Positions 10,428 to 20,790 are shown, counted from the stretch's first letter. The stretch is 64,000 nucleotides of DNA from Mesorhizobium sp. Pch-S (GCF_004136315.1 NZ_CP029562.1:5541501-5605500); one strand, 5' to 3'. Program-made: numbers and translations. Notes: generated by a model from the letters alone, not told the origin.

Positions 10428-11626
10428 CAGGAATTCCCCTGACGCGTAGCAGCGCGATTGGCCCACCAAAGTCTCAGCCGGATACCGATTTCGCCGAAAC
10501 GGCTGAACATGTTCGTGAGCCAGTCCGCCCAACTCGACGGCAATTCCATGCGCCGGTTGGAAAAGATGACCCAGCCGGCCACGATCGACGCACCAAAAGG
10601 CACGGCTATCACCAGATAATTATAGAGTGGACTGGTGTTGGCCTTGCCTGCGGCGAAGAAGCCCAGCCAGCGCACGAACAGCGCGATGCAGATTGCCGTG
10701 ATCAGCGGGTGGATTCGCGCTTCCCGGTGTGAGCGCGCGTCACCAGCGACGGCCAGGGCGATCATCGCGAAGGCGAGGGAGTAGGCCCACTCAGAGAACC
10801 GCAAGGCAAGCTCGGCACGATACTGGTCTGGCGCCTGTTGGTAATACCGGTCGTTGGGATCGGGGTTGAGCAGATATTGTGTCGTCTGATCCTTCGGATA
10901 GAGCGTCGCTTGCGCAGCAGTCGCGAAGGCCGACAGATCGAAGGCGTAAGACGTGAAACGAATGACTGAAACATCGCCAGCGGGTGACTTGCGGTGCACG
11001 ACGCCATCATTCATCAGAAGCACTTTTTCGCTGCCCTTGTCGATGACGGCGCCCGTTTTGGCGTAATAGACGAGGTCGGTACCTTGCTGCCGGGAATCGG
11101 CGACGAAGATGCTGCCCAGGCCGCCATCGGCGAAACGTTCACCGATCTGGACGAAGAGGCCGTCCTCGATTTTCCGGAAGGTGCCTTCCTGGATGATCAA
11201 CGACAGGAAGTCGGCGCGTGCGCTGGCAATCAGTTCGCGATTTTTCTGGCGGGCATAGGGCTCGACACCGTTGTCGACGACAAAGGAAAACACGCTGGCG
11301 ATCAGTGCAAGGATCAGGATCGGCTTGACGACGGTCATGCGCGAAGCGCCGGCGGCGTTGATCACCACGAGCTCCGAATCGGAGTTCATGACGCTGAGTG
11401 TCTGCGCCACCGCCACAATGAGGGCGAAGGGGACAACGATCGGAATGATGGTTGGCAGGATAAGTGCAGCGACCTGGAAGAAGCTCACCGCCGACTGCCC
11501 GTTGTCCGTCACCAGGTTGATGCGGGTGAGGACCTGCGTCGTCCAGACAATCGCCAGCGTCCACGCCAACGCCGCAAGAAAGAGCGAGAGCGCGCGCCGG
11601 AAGATATAGAGCTCGGCGACCTTCAT
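10427..11626 (-). CDS. lptF: LPS export ABC transporter permease LptF
   Basis: A 399-residue YjgP/YjgQ-family membrane protein starting MKVAELYIFRRALSLFLAAL, the typical LptF N-terminus. It has three predicted helices in the first 115 residues, a periplasmic domain, and three helices near residues 280-370. With LptG and the ATPase LptB (not in the window) it forms the LPS extraction pump. It is the first gene of the minus-strand envelope operon and is divergent from pepA, a conserved arrangement. Confidence 0.94.
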   Translation of the reverse strand: MKVAELYIFRRALSLFLAALAWTLAIVWTTQVLTRINLVTDNGQSAVSFFQVAALILPTIIPIVVPFALIVAVAQTLSVMNSDSELVVINAAGASRMTVVKPILILALIASVFSFVVDNGVEPYARQKNRELIASARADFLSLIIQEGTFRKIEDGLFVQIGERFADGGLGSIFVADSRQQGTDLVYYAKTGAVIDKGSEKVLLMNDGVVHRKSPAGDVSVIRFTSYAFDLSAFATAAQATLYPKDQTTQYLLNPDPNDRYYQQAPDQYRAELALRFSEWAYSLAFAMIALAVAGDARSHREARIHPLITAICIALFVRWLGFFAAGKANTSPLYNYLVIAVPFGASIVAGWVIFSNRRMELPSSWADWLTNMFSRFGEIGIRLRLWWANRAATRQGNS

Positions 11627-12010
11627 TCAGGGCAGTTCTTCTCGATTGATCTTGACGGGTGTCGCAGCGCTAGAAGTTATCTTTCCGGTGGCACCCACAC
11701 AACCGGCCTGGTCTGGTTCCATTTCAAGTCGTCATGTCCGGTGCTGTCGACTCTGGTCGGCAATGGATAAGAAAAGGCGAATAGGTATGGTTAACAGCAC
11801 TTTGCGCCAGACATTTGTGCGACGCACAGTCGATCGTCAAGGGTAAGCAGCCGTCAAATATTGCATTCACGCTTCCGGCAACGGAAGGCGGCAACGTGGC
11901 GGGCCGAACCCGTTTCGCCCTGCCGGCCGGAAGTTTGCCGGTCTTGCCAAACGGTCCAAAAGCGCGAAATGTCGCGCTTCATTCCAAGCATTCAAATCAA
12001 GCAGGATCTC
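11627..12010. promoter_or_regulatory. 384-base divergent intergenic region between lptF and pepA
   Basis: There is no supportable gene here. The stretch must hold the promoter of the six-gene lptF operon (minus) and that of pepA (plus). Apart from the stem-loop at 11960-11979 I see no clear operator. An AT-richer segment around 11780-11860 is the likeliest promoter zone; no exact -35/-10 pair is claimed. Confidence 0.5.
11960..11979 (+). promoter_or_regulatory. 5'-UTR stem-loop upstream of pepA
   Basis: AAGCGCGA (11960-11967) and TCGCGCTT (11972-11979) pair perfectly around the loop AATG, 31 bases before the chosen pepA start. An alternative in-frame ATG (11969) lies in this loop and has no ribosome binding site, which argues against it as start. 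A role in mRNA stability or regulation is conjecture. Confidence 0.35.
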
Positions 12011-13504
12011 ATGGCTGCCCGACCCACGATTGCCTTTGCCAAGTTCGCCACTGTCAAGAAAGGCACGGTCTTTGTGCTTTCTGCGGAAGAAGCGGGGCTT
12101 TCCGAACGGGCGAAGGCGCATGATCCGTCCGATTCGCTAGCAAGGGCTCTTCCAGCCGCGGATTTTTCCGGGAAATTCGGCTCATCCGCTGAGATCTTCG
12201 CGCCGGGAGGCACCGCTCTTGACCGGCTGGTTGTGGTCGGCGCAGGCAAGCTGTCCGCGCTGGACGAATACGCATGGCTGAAGCTTGGCGGGCATGTAGC
12301 GGCATCGCTGCGCAAGGCCAGGGATGCTGTGGTCGTCGTCGATCTGCCGGGCACTCAAACAGATGGGGCGGAGGCTGCTGGTGTTGCCGCCGGCATTTTT
12401 TTGCGCGCTTATTCCTTTGACAAATACAAGACGAGGAAAAGTGACGACGCAAAGGACGAGGCCAAGACACCGGTCAAGATCACCATCCAGACAGCAAATC
12501 CGGCGGCTGCCAAGAAGGCGTTCGCCGAACTGGAGGCCGTTGTCGATGGCGTGATCGTCGCGCGCGACCTTGTCAATGAGCCGGCGAACGCGCTGGGGCC
12601 GGTCGAGTTTGCCGAGCGGGCCAAGCAACTGGAGGCATTGGGCGTCAAGGTCGAGATACTGACCGAGAAGGAGATGAAAAAGCTCGGCATGGGTTCCCTG
12701 CTCGGCGTTGCGCAAGGGTCACCGCGCGGTGCTCGCCTGGCGGTGCTGCAATGGAATGGCGGCAAGGCCAAGGACAAGCCGCTTGCCTTTGTCGGCAAGG
12801 GGGTGACCTTCGACACCGGTGGCAATTCGATGAAGCCTGCATCGGGAATGGAGGACATGAAGGGGGATATGGGCGGTGCAGCGGCGGTTACGGGGCTGTT
12901 GCACGCGCTGGCTGCTCGCAAGGCGAAAGCCAACATCGTCGGTATTCTCGGATTGGTGGAAAACAGCGTCGATGGCCATGCCCAACGGCCAGGGGACATT
13001 GTCACATCGATGTCCGGCCAGACCATCGAGGTGCTCAACACCGATGCCGAGGGTCGCCTGGTGCTCGCCGACGCGCTCTGGTATTGCAACAGTCGCTTCG
13101 AACCCCGACTGATGATCAATCTTGCCACGTTGACAGGAGCAATCATGGTCGCGCTGGGGCAGCACCATGCGGGGCTGTTCTCCAACAACGACGAACTCGC
13201 CGGACAGCTCGTGCAGGCCGGAACCGCCACTCAGGAGAAGCTGTGGCGCATGCCGCTCGGCAGCGAATACGACAAGCTCATCGATTCAAAGAACGCCGAC
13301 ATGAAGAATATTGGTGGACGCTACGGCGGGGCCATCATCGCTGCTCAATTCCTGCAGCGTTTCGTCAAGGAAACGCCCTGGGCCCATCTCGACATTGCGG
13401 GGACGGCCATGGCGGCGCCGGCCAGCGAGATCAACCAGTCCTGGGGCTCCGGCTTTGGCGTCCGGCTGCTCGACCGGCTGGTGCGCGATCACTACGAAGG
13501 CTGA
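12011..13504 (+). CDS. pepA: Leucyl aminopeptidase (M17 family)
   Basis: A 497-residue cytoplasmic dizinc aminopeptidase that frees N-terminal residues from peptides. Metal-binding motifs are all visible: [30 protein letters not shown] and the M17 signature [16 protein letters not shown] (Asp and Glu ligands). The start at 12011 ([12 protein letters not shown]) gives the length usual for rhizobial PepA; upstream in-frame ATGs at 11969 and earlier lack a ribosome binding site. E. coli PepA also binds DNA in Xer recombination, but this cannot be judged here. holC follows after 3 bases, a widely conserved pair. Confidence 0.96.
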   Translation: MAARPTIAFAKFATVKKGTVFVLSAEEAGLSERAKAHDPSDSLARALPAADFSGKFGSSAEIFAPGGTALDRLVVVGAGKLSALDEYAWLKLGGHVAASLRKARDAVVVVDLPGTQTDGAEAAGVAAGIFLRAYSFDKYKTRKSDDAKDEAKTPVKITIQTANPAAAKKAFAELEAVVDGVIVARDLVNEPANALGPVEFAERAKQLEALGVKVEILTEKEMKKLGMGSLLGVAQGSPRGARLAVLQWNGGKAKDKPLAFVGKGVTFDTGGNSMKPASGMEDMKGDMGGAAAVTGLLHALAARKAKANIVGILGLVENSVDGHAQRPGDIVTSMSGQTIEVLNTDAEGRLVLADALWYCNSRFEPRLMINLATLTGAIMVALGQHHAGLFSNNDELAGQLVQAGTATQEKLWRMPLGSEYDKLIDSKNADMKNIGGRYGGAIIAAQFLQRFVKETPWAHLDIAGTAMAAPASEINQSWGSGFGVRLLDRLVRDHYEG

Positions 13505-13507
13505 TCG

Positions 13508-13957
13508 ATGGCCGAAGTGCTGTTCTACCATATGACGGAGTCAACGCTCGAGCAGGCGTTGCCGGGCTTGCTCGAGCGCAGTGTCGATCGCGGCTGGCGC
13601 GTGGTCGTGCAGACGGGCACGGAAGAGCGCAGGGATGCACTTGACCAGCATTTGTGGATCTACAGCGACGATGGTTTCCTGGCGCATGCGACTGACCGTG
13701 AGCCTTATCCGGCTGAACAGCCTGTGCTGCTTACGACGGGGGACATGAACCCCAATTCGGCGCAGATTCGCTTCCTGGTGGATGGTGCCAGCCCTCCAGA
13801 CCTTGCCGGCTATGACCGTGCCGTTTTCCTCTTCGACGGACATGACGCAGGTCAGGTCGAGGCGGCGCGTAGCCACTGGAAGGACATGAAGGGCGCTGGC
13901 CATACCGTAACCTATTGGCAGCAGACGGCAGACCGTCGCTGGGAACGCAAGGCATGA
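13508..13957 (+). CDS. holC: DNA polymerase III subunit chi
   Basis: A 149-residue HolC-family protein starting AEVLFYHMTESTLEQALPGLLERS, which matches the family N-terminus (LFYH and the following helix). HDQHLWIY-like text (DQHLWIYSDDGFLAHAT) is the conserved HLWTY region. Chi links the clamp loader to SSB. It is placed 3 bases after pepA, as in many proteobacteria. Confidence 0.93.
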   Translation: MAEVLFYHMTESTLEQALPGLLERSVDRGWRVVVQTGTEERRDALDQHLWIYSDDGFLAHATDREPYPAEQPVLLTTGDMNPNSAQIRFLVDGASPPDLAGYDRAVFLFDGHDAGQVEAARSHWKDMKGAGHTVTYWQQTADRRWERKA

Positions 13958-13995
13958 CATTGCGCGAGCGCGTTCGGCGCTCTAAGGGCTGAGCG

Positions 13996-14607
13996 ATGCG
14001 CAAATTTTTCCTGCTGTTCATTCTGGCTGGCGTCGCCCTCGGTCTTATCTATCCCTGGGCCGTTCGGAATTTTTCCGGCGAAGAACTCGGCACCTGGCAT
14101 GCTTATCAGGATGGCCGCTTCAAGCCGGTGACGGTGTCGCTGAAGGCTGGAACTGGCCCCGTCCGGGTCTTTGTCGATCTCACCACCAATGCCGATCGCA
14201 TCGTCGCTTTTGATCGTACCGTCCTGACGCTGACTGCCGCGGCGGGTAACCGAACAGTGCTTGCCGAACGGCTGAGCTTCAGCGGCAATCCGACGCCCCG
14301 CGAACAAAGCCCGCAACTGACCGACAAGATATTTCGCGACGAGGCGGGGCTGATCGAGGTTGACGAAGCGAGCACTTATGTCTTCACGCTCGGCCCTGGG
14401 GATGCTGACAACCTCCAGATCAAGGCGGTTGATCTTGTCCTGCGTAGTGGGGCTGTCGTTCCGGATGCACGGGTTCGGCAGGTGGGCTTCGGGTCGCTTG
14501 CGTTCGGGGTGATCGGTATGGTGCTGGCGATCCGTTTCGGCAGATCACGACGTCCTGACAAATCCGAAACCCCGCCCAAGCCACGCTGGGGCAGGGGCGC
14601 TGTCTAG
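13996..14607 (+). CDS. Conserved two-helix membrane protein of unknown function
   Basis: A 203-residue protein not assigned to a named family. Residues 1-20 form a membrane helix or uncleaved signal (FFLLFILAGVALGLIYPW); residues of about 25-160 look like an all-beta extracytoplasmic domain with Val/Thr-rich strands; a second helix lies at about 165-182 (GSLAFGVIGMVLAIRFG), followed by a basic Pro-rich tail. The topology suggests an inner-membrane protein with a periplasmic beta domain. It sits between holC and rlmJ (3-base gap), so it is probably co-transcribed. Confidence 0.8.
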   Translation: MRKFFLLFILAGVALGLIYPWAVRNFSGEELGTWHAYQDGRFKPVTVSLKAGTGPVRVFVDLTTNADRIVAFDRTVLTLTAAAGNRTVLAERLSFSGNPTPREQSPQLTDKIFRDEAGLIEVDEASTYVFTLGPGDADNLQIKAVDLVLRSGAVVPDARVRQVGFGSLAFGVIGMVLAIRFGRSRRPDKSETPPKPRWGRGAV

Positions 14608-14610
14608 GTC

Positions 14611-15465
14611 ATGAATTATCGCCACGCCTATCATGCCGGCAATTTCGCAGACGTGGTCAAGCATGTCGTGCTGGTGCGTCTGATCGAATATCTGAAACGG
14701 AAGGACAAGCCGTTTCGGGTCATCGATACCCATGCCGGTATCGGTCTCTACGATCTTTCTTCCACCGAGGCCCAGAAGACCGGTGAATGGCGGGACGGTA
14801 TCGGCCGCTTGTCCGGGATCGACCCTGGCATACAGGCGACTATCCTGCTGGGGCCCTATCTCGAAGCAGTCAATTCCTGCAACCCTGATGGTGGAATTGG
14901 TTTCTATCCCGGTTCTCCATGGCTGGCGCGGCGTCTGTTGCGCAAGCAGGATCGGCTCACGGCGATCGAATTGCATCCTGAGGACGCTGTTCGGCTGAAG
15001 GGACGGTTTGAAGGCGATTTTCAGACGCGTGTCATCGAACTGGATGGCTGGCTGGCGCTCGGCGCACATCTGCCGCCCAAGGAAAAGCGCGGGCTGGTGC
15101 TGGTTGATCCTCCTTTCGAGCAGGAAGGCGAATTCGACCGTCTCGCTGCCGGTGTCGAAAAGGCCTACAAACGCTGGCCCGGCGGTATCTATGCGCTCTG
15201 GTATCCGATCAAGGATCGGCGCAGCGTTGCCGACTTCCGGAATCAGCTGATCGCGTCCGGCATTGGCAGGGTTCTCGACATCGTCTTCGAAGTGCGGCCG
15301 GATTCGAGCAGTGAACGCCTGGACGGCACCGGCATGGTGGTAATCAACCCGCCGTTCACCCTGGAGCAGGAACTTTGTCTGATCCTGCCTGCGCTGCAGG
15401 CGGCAATGGCCGAGCCGACCGCCACCGGCTGGCGGCTCGACTGGCTGGCGCGCGAGGACAGCTAG
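14611..15465 (+). CDS. rlmJ: 23S rRNA (adenine2030-N6)-methyltransferase
   Basis: A 284-residue RlmJ/ComJ-family methyltransferase. MNYRHAYHAGNFADVVKHV is the family start; DTHAGIGLYDL is the SAM-binding loop and VLVDPPFEQEGEF holds the DPPF catalytic motif of N6-adenine methylases. It methylates A2030 of 23S rRNA and is dispensable in E. coli. The length is normal, and it lies 3 bases after the unknown membrane gene. Confidence 0.95.
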   Translation: MNYRHAYHAGNFADVVKHVVLVRLIEYLKRKDKPFRVIDTHAGIGLYDLSSTEAQKTGEWRDGIGRLSGIDPGIQATILLGPYLEAVNSCNPDGGIGFYPGSPWLARRLLRKQDRLTAIELHPEDAVRLKGRFEGDFQTRVIELDGWLALGAHLPPKEKRGLVLVDPPFEQEGEFDRLAAGVEKAYKRWPGGIYALWYPIKDRRSVADFRNQLIASGIGRVLDIVFEVRPDSSSERLDGTGMVVINPPFTLEQELCLILPALQAAMAEPTATGWRLDWLAREDS

Positions 15466-15555
15466 CATCTGATTTGATCGAGGTGGGATACTTCCCGGCT
15501 TGACCGTATGACGGCAAATCCGCACAGTGCCGCCAACCTGAAATGAGGCGCTGCC

Positions 15556-15993
15556 ATGACTCACGCGTTCAAATCCTTTCTTGCCGGGTTGATTGGCCTT
15601 GGCTCGGTCCTGACCGTTGCTCCGGTAGCGCAAGCTGCCGATATGTCGAGCTATTCAAGTGATCCGGGCGTGTGCGGTGAAGCATGGGTGCTCAACAAGA
15701 TCAGCAGCCGCTTTGCATACCAGGTGCGCAATGTGCCGAATCTCCCTGATGTGCAAATCACCGACTTTCGCCGCATCAATGAGCGCCGCTATCAACCGGC
15801 CGAGGATAATTGGCCGATCGGTCGTCGCTATTGCGACGCAAAAGTCATCCTCTCTGACGGGCATGAGCGCACCATCTGGTACCTGATCGAGGAAGGGCAG
15901 GGCTTTGCCGGCGTTGGCGACAATGTCGAGTTCTGCGTTTCAGGCTTTGACCGCTGGTATGTCTACAACGGCGCCTGCCGCGTTCTGCGTTGA
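15556..15993 (+). CDS. Small secreted protein of unknown function
   Basis: A 145-residue protein with a clear signal peptide (FKSFLAGLIGLGSVLTVA, cut near VAQAA). The mature part has four cysteines (in GVCGEAW, RRYCDAK, EFCVSGF and GACRVL), which could form two disulfides, and many aromatic residues. Similar short Cys-containing exported proteins are common and uncharacterised in Mesorhizobium. It stands alone, 90 bases after rlmJ. Confidence 0.8.
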   Translation: MTHAFKSFLAGLIGLGSVLTVAPVAQAADMSSYSSDPGVCGEAWVLNKISSRFAYQVRNVPNLPDVQITDFRRINERRYQPAEDNWPIGRRYCDAKVILSDGHERTIWYLIEEGQGFAGVGDNVEFCVSGFDRWYVYNGACRVLR

Positions 15994-16121
15994 GGCGTCC
16001 CGCGCCGTGGGCAAGGGCGCTCTCCTGATATTCATCCGGTTGGATACACGCGTTGCTGGACGAGGCCAGTCATGGCCTGTTTGGCGCATCCGTGCCAGAG
16101 CACGCTTCAAATGAGGATGTC

Positions 16122-16718
16122 ATGCCCAGCCTGCTTTATGCGACCACTTCGCCATACAGCTCCAAAGTCCGCATGGCGGCTGCCTATGCTGGCATCGCGC
16201 TGGAATTGAAGCCGGTCAAGACGGAGGAAGATCCGGCCGATCTGATCGCGGCCAACCCGCTTGGCAAGATTCCCGTACTGGTGCTGGAGACCGGCCAATC
16301 GGTCTTCGATAGCCGGGCCATTACCCAATACCTCAATCGACAGACCAAAAATGGGCTCTTCCCGCGCAATCCCGAGAAACGCCTGGAAGCCGAAGCGCTT
16401 GAGGCGCTGGCGGATGGTATTTGCGATTCGGCGTTGTCGATGGTCTATGAACGCAGGGTGCGACCCGAGGACAAGGTGTACCAGCCCTGGCTGGACAGAC
16501 AGTGGGAAAAAGTCACCCGTGCACTCGACAGCCTGAACGCCAATCCTCCCAAATTGCCGAGCAAGATAACCGTTGGTCAAATCGCGCTGCGCGCCGCGCT
16601 CGGGTATCTTTCCCTGCGTTTCGCAGGCAAATGGGAAAAGGGGCGAGGGCGGCTGGTACGTTGGGCGGCGCGCTTCGATGAGAAATTTCCGCAACTGAAG
16701 AGCTGCATACCTGCCTGA
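16122..16718 (+). CDS. Glutathione S-transferase family protein
   Basis: A 198-residue cytoplasmic GST-like protein. The start at 16122 has GAGGA 5-9 bases upstream; an upstream extension is open but poor. The thioredoxin-fold N-terminus contains SPYSSKVRMAAAYAG (active-site Ser/Tyr zone), NPLGKIPVL with the cis-Pro, and FDSRAITQYL, the GSH-binding E/DSR motif. A helical C-terminal domain follows. Substrate is unknown. It is followed by a strong two-way terminator. Confidence 0.88.
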   Translation: MPSLLYATTSPYSSKVRMAAAYAGIALELKPVKTEEDPADLIAANPLGKIPVLVLETGQSVFDSRAITQYLNRQTKNGLFPRNPEKRLEAEALEALADGICDSALSMVYERRVRPEDKVYQPWLDRQWEKVTRALDSLNANPPKLPSKITVGQIALRAALGYLSLRFAGKWEKGRGRLVRWAARFDEKFPQLKSCIPA

Positions 16719-16758
16719 CGGAGGCGGGGGTGCTTATGTGCGCGTCGGTTCGAAAACA

Positions 16759-16787
16759 AAAAAGCCGGGCTCGAAGCCCGGCTTTTT
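16759..16787. terminator. Bidirectional rho-independent terminator
   Basis: A perfect 13-bp stem (AAAAAGCCGGGCT and AGCCCGGCTTTTT) with a CGA loop. The A-run and T-run on either side allow it to work both ways, ending the GST gene (+) and the outer-membrane protein gene (-). Confidence 0.93.
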
Positions 16788-16806
16788 GCTGCCGATCGTA
16801 AAACGA

Positions 16807-17472
16807 TCAGAACTTCATACCGACACCGAACTGAATGCGGTTGTCGCTGTCCTTGACCTTGCCGATACCGTTGTCGAAGGTCTTTGAACCGTAGTCGGTG
16901 TAGCGATACTCGACCCGGCCGAAGACATTGTCGGTAAGCTTGATGTCGGTGCCGACGCCAGCCGTCCAGCCGAACATGGTCTTGCGGTCGTTGAGACCGG
17001 TGACTTCGTCGGTCACCTTCAGGCCTTCGCCCGCACCACCGGCCGTGCCATAGAGCAGGATGTCAGGGCTGACGGAGTAACCCAGGCGGGCGCGGATCGA
17101 GCCTTCGAGACCCGACTTCGACTTGAAGCCGTTTTCCGAGCCCTTCGTGCCGTTGTAGCCGAGGTCACCTTCGACGCCGTACACGAAGTTGTCCTGCTGC
17201 CAGTTGTAGCCAGCAAAACCGCCGCCGATGAAGCCGTCTTTCTTGATGCTGGTGTTGTAGTCCTCGACCTTGGAGCGGCCCGAGAAGCCGTAGCCGAGGT
17301 TCACACCGGCATAAGCACCGGCCCAGGAAGCGACCGGCAGTTCAGCAATCGGGGCCGGAGCCGGCGGCTCTTCCGAAACGACGTCCGCAGCGAAAGCCGG
17401 AACGGTGCCGATGATAGCGAGAAGCCCGATCGCAGCAACCGAAGTCCGCGCGAATTTGTGGTTGATAGACAT
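16807..17472 (-). CDS. Omp25/Omp31-type outer-membrane beta-barrel protein
   Basis: A 221-residue protein with a signal peptide (about 1-28, ending PAFAADV), a short Pro-rich linker (EEPPAPAPIAELP) and an eight-stranded type barrel: GAYAGVNLGYGF, GGFAGYNWQQDNFVYGVEGDLGY, and terminal phenylalanine in FGVGMKF, the BAM-recognition end. This matches the small porin-like family of Brucella and rhizobia that binds the cell wall and gives membrane stability. The gene is monocistronic with its own terminator; the long A+T-rich leader suggests strong expression. Confidence 0.9.
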   Translation of the reverse strand: MSINHKFARTSVAAIGLLAIIGTVPAFAADVVSEEPPAPAPIAELPVASWAGAYAGVNLGYGFSGRSKVEDYNTSIKKDGFIGGGFAGYNWQQDNFVYGVEGDLGYNGTKGSENGFKSKSGLEGSIRARLGYSVSPDILLYGTAGGAGEGLKVTDEVTGLNDRKTMFGWTAGVGTDIKLTDNVFGRVEYRYTDYGSKTFDNGIGKVKDSDNRIQFGVGMKF

Positions 17473-17866
17473 AGTTCTTACTCCATAAAGCCAAAGACGC
17501 TGGCTTGTTCCTTGCGAACCAGACCCGCCGGGGGAGGAAACGGATCACGCGTTCAACGGTTCCGGAATTTGGGCGGCAAATACGGCGGAAGCGAACCTGA
17601 ACTTGGGTCTTTAGCTGGCGCGAATGAGGCTGAAGGATGACGTTGCACTAGTGCAACAAAGTTGTCAGGAGCCTTTCGGCAGAGCGGCTGTACCCGGCTT
17701 GGTACAAGGGGTTCAGGTCCCTATATTGGCCGTCCGATCAGACGACCAGAATGCGAGTCGGGGCCGTCATTTCGATGCGCCGACACAATGTGGCCATAGG
17801 AGCGAACGGCATTTTACCATTGAGCGGTCTCATTTGCTGGCTGCCCTTGTTGCGGATGAAAGCCAG
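17473..17866. promoter_or_regulatory. 394-base divergent intergenic region with a 16-bp palindrome
   Basis: This is the gap between the barrel protein (-) and the SDR gene (+). No gene is supportable. It holds the perfect palindrome GTTGCACTAGTGCAAC at 17642-17657, midway between the two genes, a candidate regulator site. Promoters for both genes must also lie here. Confidence 0.5.
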
Positions 17867-18634
17867 ATGACGAACAAAATCATAGCTGCGGCCCTGGTGA
17901 CGGGCGGGGCCAAAAGGTTGGGCCGGGCGATTGTCGAAGATCTCGCAGCCAACGGCTTTGCGGTAGCCGTGCATTGCAATCGGTCCCGCGATGAGGCGGA
18001 GTCCCTTGTCGGGGAGATCGTCGCGGCCGGAGGGCGCGCTGCCGTCGTAACCGCGGATCTGACCAATATGGACAGAACGGCCGGGCTGATCGAGGCTGCC
18101 ACCGACGCGCTCGGCCCGATCAACCTTCTGGTCAACAATGCTTCATTGTTCGAGGAAGATTCCCTTGAGGATTTCGATTGGTCGGGATGGGATCGTCATT
18201 TCGCTGTGCATGTGAAGGCTCCTGCGCTTTTGACGCAGCGTTTCGCTCGTGCCTTGCCTGATGGGCAGGATGGTCTGGTCATCAACATGATCGATCAGCG
18301 GGTCTGGCGCCCGACGCCACGCTATTTTTCATATGCCCTGTCGAAATCGGCGCTGTGGGCAGCGACGCAGACAATGGCACAAGCACTGGCGCCGCGCATT
18401 CGGGTGAATGCGATCGGCCCGGGACCAACGCTGAAAGGAGCGCGTCAGGAAGATCACGATTTCCAGAGGCAGCTCGACGGTGTGCTGCTGAAACGTGGTG
18501 CCGAGCTTGGCGAATTTGGCGCGACAATACGATATCTGTGGAATGCGCGGTCGGTCACCGGCCAGATGATCGCGTTGGACGGCGGCCAGCACCTTGCATG
18601 GCAGACGCCGGATGTGACAGGCGTGGTGGAATGA
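17867..18634 (+). CDS. SDR-family oxidoreductase (FolM/pteridine-reductase-like)
   Basis: A 255-residue short-chain dehydrogenase. The Rossmann loop [12 protein letters not shown] is at about 11-22, NNAS at about 88-91, and the catalytic YALSK (Tyr-x3-Lys) at about 150-154. The GGAKRLG form of the cofactor loop resembles NADP-dependent pteridine or dihydromonapterin reductases (FolM), so that is the likeliest activity, by inference. The start at 17867 begins [14 protein letters not shown]. Its stop overlaps the uvrC start (ATGA), so the two are translationally coupled. Confidence 0.87.
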   Translation: MTNKIIAAALVTGGAKRLGRAIVEDLAANGFAVAVHCNRSRDEAESLVGEIVAAGGRAAVVTADLTNMDRTAGLIEAATDALGPINLLVNNASLFEEDSLEDFDWSGWDRHFAVHVKAPALLTQRFARALPDGQDGLVINMIDQRVWRPTPRYFSYALSKSALWAATQTMAQALAPRIRVNAIGPGPTLKGARQEDHDFQRQLDGVLLKRGAELGEFGATIRYLWNARSVTGQMIALDGGQHLAWQTPDVTGVVE

Positions 18635-20676
18635 ATTCCGGAAAAGCAAAAAACGGACGCGCGGGTGAAGATCTCCCCGACGTCGATCTGGATGACGACG
18701 ACAGCATAGAAGTGGATGTAGGGAATTCGGGTCCCGAGGTCGCTTTTACGGCGGTCGACTGGACGCAACATGCCGGCGATACCGACGGCAAGATTGGCGC
18801 GGAGGTCATCCAGACGCTGGTCAAACGTCTGCCAAATGCTCCCGGCGTCTACCGGATGATGAACGTCAACGGCGACGTGCTCTACGTTGGCAAGGCTCGC
18901 AGCCTCAAGAAGCGTGTCACCCAGTATGCTCAGGGGCGGTTCCATACCAACCGCATCGGCCGCATGGTGCGCGAAACGGCGACGATGGAATTCGTCGTCA
19001 CCCGCACAGAGATCGAAGCGCTGCTGCTGGAGGCGAACCTCATCAAGCGCTTGCGGCCGCGCTTTAACGTGCTGCTGCGCGACGACAAGTCATTTCCCTA
19101 TATCTTGCTGACCGGAGACCACCTGTCGCCCGGTATCTACAAGCACCGTGGCGCGCGCTCGCGGAAGGGCGATTACTTCGGGCCGTTTGCGTCGGCGCAA
19201 GCGGTGGGGCGTACCATCAACTCGTTGCAGCGGGCTTTTCTTCTGAGAAGCTGCACCGATTCCTTTTACGAAAACCGGACACGGCCATGCCTGCTCTATC
19301 AGATCAAGCGCTGCGCCGGGCCGTGCACGGGCGAAATCACGCACGCCGACTATGGCGTGCTGGTGAACGAAGCGAAGGATTTCCTCTCCGGTCGCAGCCA
19401 GAAGGTAAAGACCGAGATTTCCGCCGCCATGCAGGCCGCTGCCGAAAATCTCGATTTCGAACACGCCGCGATCTATCGCGACCGTTTGGCGGCGCTCGCC
19501 CATGTGCAGAGCCATCAAGGGATCAATCCACAATCGGTGGAGGAGGCAGACGTCTTTGCGATCCATCAGGAGGGCGGGCAGGTCTGCATCCAGGTCTTCT
19601 TCTTCCGTACAGGCCAGAACTGGGGCAACCGCGCCTATTTCCCCAAGGCCGATCCGGCAATGGAAGCGGCCGAGGTGTTGGGTTCGTTCCTGGCGCAGTT
19701 TTATGATGACAAGCCGACACCGCGCACGGTGCTGCTCTCGCATGCCGTCGACGAGCAGGAATTGCTTGCCGAAGCATTGTCGACCCGTGCCGGCCGCAAG
19801 GTCTCGATCTCGGTGCCGCAGCGCGGCGAGAAAAAGGATCTGACGGACCATGCGTTGCAGAATGCGCGCGAAGCGCTGGGCCGGCGGCTGGCCGAAACCT
19901 CGACGCAGGCGAGATTGCTGGCTGGTTTCGCAGAAACGTTCAGTCTGCAGAAGCCGCCGGTGCGCATCGAAGTCTACGACAATTCGCACATCATGGGCAC
20001 CAATGCCGTCGGTGCCATGGTCGTTGCCGGGCCGGAGGGTTTCGTCAAGAACCAGTACCGCAAGTTCAACATTCGCTCGACCGAGATCACGCCCGGCGAT
20101 GACTTCGGCATGATGCGCGAGGTGATGGAGCGCCGCTTTTCCCGCCTTATCAAGGAACATGGTGACGAGAACACGGGTGAGGAGAATGGCGAGCCGGACG
20201 ATCTTCTCTCCCACCGCTTCCCGGCTTGGCCCGATGTCATCCTGATCGACGGTGGCCAGGGGCAGATGTCGGCCGTACGCAAGATCCTGGCAGATCTGGG
20301 CGTCCAGGATCGCGTGGTGGCCATCGGCATCGCCAAAGGCCAGGATCGCGAGGCCGGCCGCGAGCGCTTTTTCGTTGAAGGCAAGCCGTCCTTCACGCTG
20401 CCTGTACGGGATCCGGTGCTGTATTTCATCCAGCGTCTGCGCGACGAGGCGCACCGCTTTGCGATTGGCTCACACCGTGCCCGCCGCAAAAAGGAAATGG
20501 TCAAGAGTCCCCTGGACGAAATCGTCGGCATCGGTCCGGGCCGCAAGCGTGCCTTGCTTTTGCATTTCGGTACCGCGAAGGCAGTCAGCCGTGCCGCAAT
20601 CGACGACCTCATGTCGGTCAACGGTATTTCAGAGCAGGTTGCGCGGCTTGTTTACAACCATTTTCACGAGAATTGA
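18631..20676 (+). CDS. uvrC: Excinuclease ABC subunit UvrC
   Basis: A 681-residue nucleotide-excision-repair nuclease that makes both incisions around a lesion after UvrAB loading. The start at 18631 overlaps the SDR stop by 4 bases. An acidic extension of about 60 residues precedes the GIY-YIG nuclease ([20 protein letters not shown], about 75-94). Then come the UVR motif ([12 protein letters not shown]), the RNase H-like C-terminal nuclease ([15 protein letters not shown]) and a terminal helix-hairpin-helix pair ([13 protein letters not shown]). All parts are intact. Confidence 0.97.
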   Translation: MNSGKAKNGRAGEDLPDVDLDDDDSIEVDVGNSGPEVAFTAVDWTQHAGDTDGKIGAEVIQTLVKRLPNAPGVYRMMNVNGDVLYVGKARSLKKRVTQYAQGRFHTNRIGRMVRETATMEFVVTRTEIEALLLEANLIKRLRPRFNVLLRDDKSFPYILLTGDHLSPGIYKHRGARSRKGDYFGPFASAQAVGRTINSLQRAFLLRSCTDSFYENRTRPCLLYQIKRCAGPCTGEITHADYGVLVNEAKDFLSGRSQKVKTEISAAMQAAAENLDFEHAAIYRDRLAALAHVQSHQGINPQSVEEADVFAIHQEGGQVCIQVFFFRTGQNWGNRAYFPKADPAMEAAEVLGSFLAQFYDDKPTPRTVLLSHAVDEQELLAEALSTRAGRKVSISVPQRGEKKDLTDHALQNAREALGRRLAETSTQARLLAGFAETFSLQKPPVRIEVYDNSHIMGTNAVGAMVVAGPEGFVKNQYRKFNIRSTEITPGDDFGMMREVMERRFSRLIKEHGDENTGEENGEPDDLLSHRFPAWPDVILIDGGQGQMSAVRKILADLGVQDRVVAIGIAKGQDREAGRERFFVEGKPSFTLPVRDPVLYFIQRLRDEAHRFAIGSHRARRKKEMVKSPLDEIVGIGPGRKRALLLHFGTAKAVSRAAIDDLMSVNGISEQVARLVYNHFHEN

Positions 20677-20790
20677 CCATTTGTGCGGTGTTTTGCGCTG
20701 GCTAGTCGATTTTCAATGGTTGACCCCTGATATCGGCTTCTGATTTGAGTACGAAGGCAAAAGAAACGACCCCGGAAGCTCCACGCACGC

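Noticed and set aside
18355..18630. Extension of uvrC upstream of 18631
   Set aside because: It runs inside the SDR gene; the ATGA-overlap start gives normal UvrC length.
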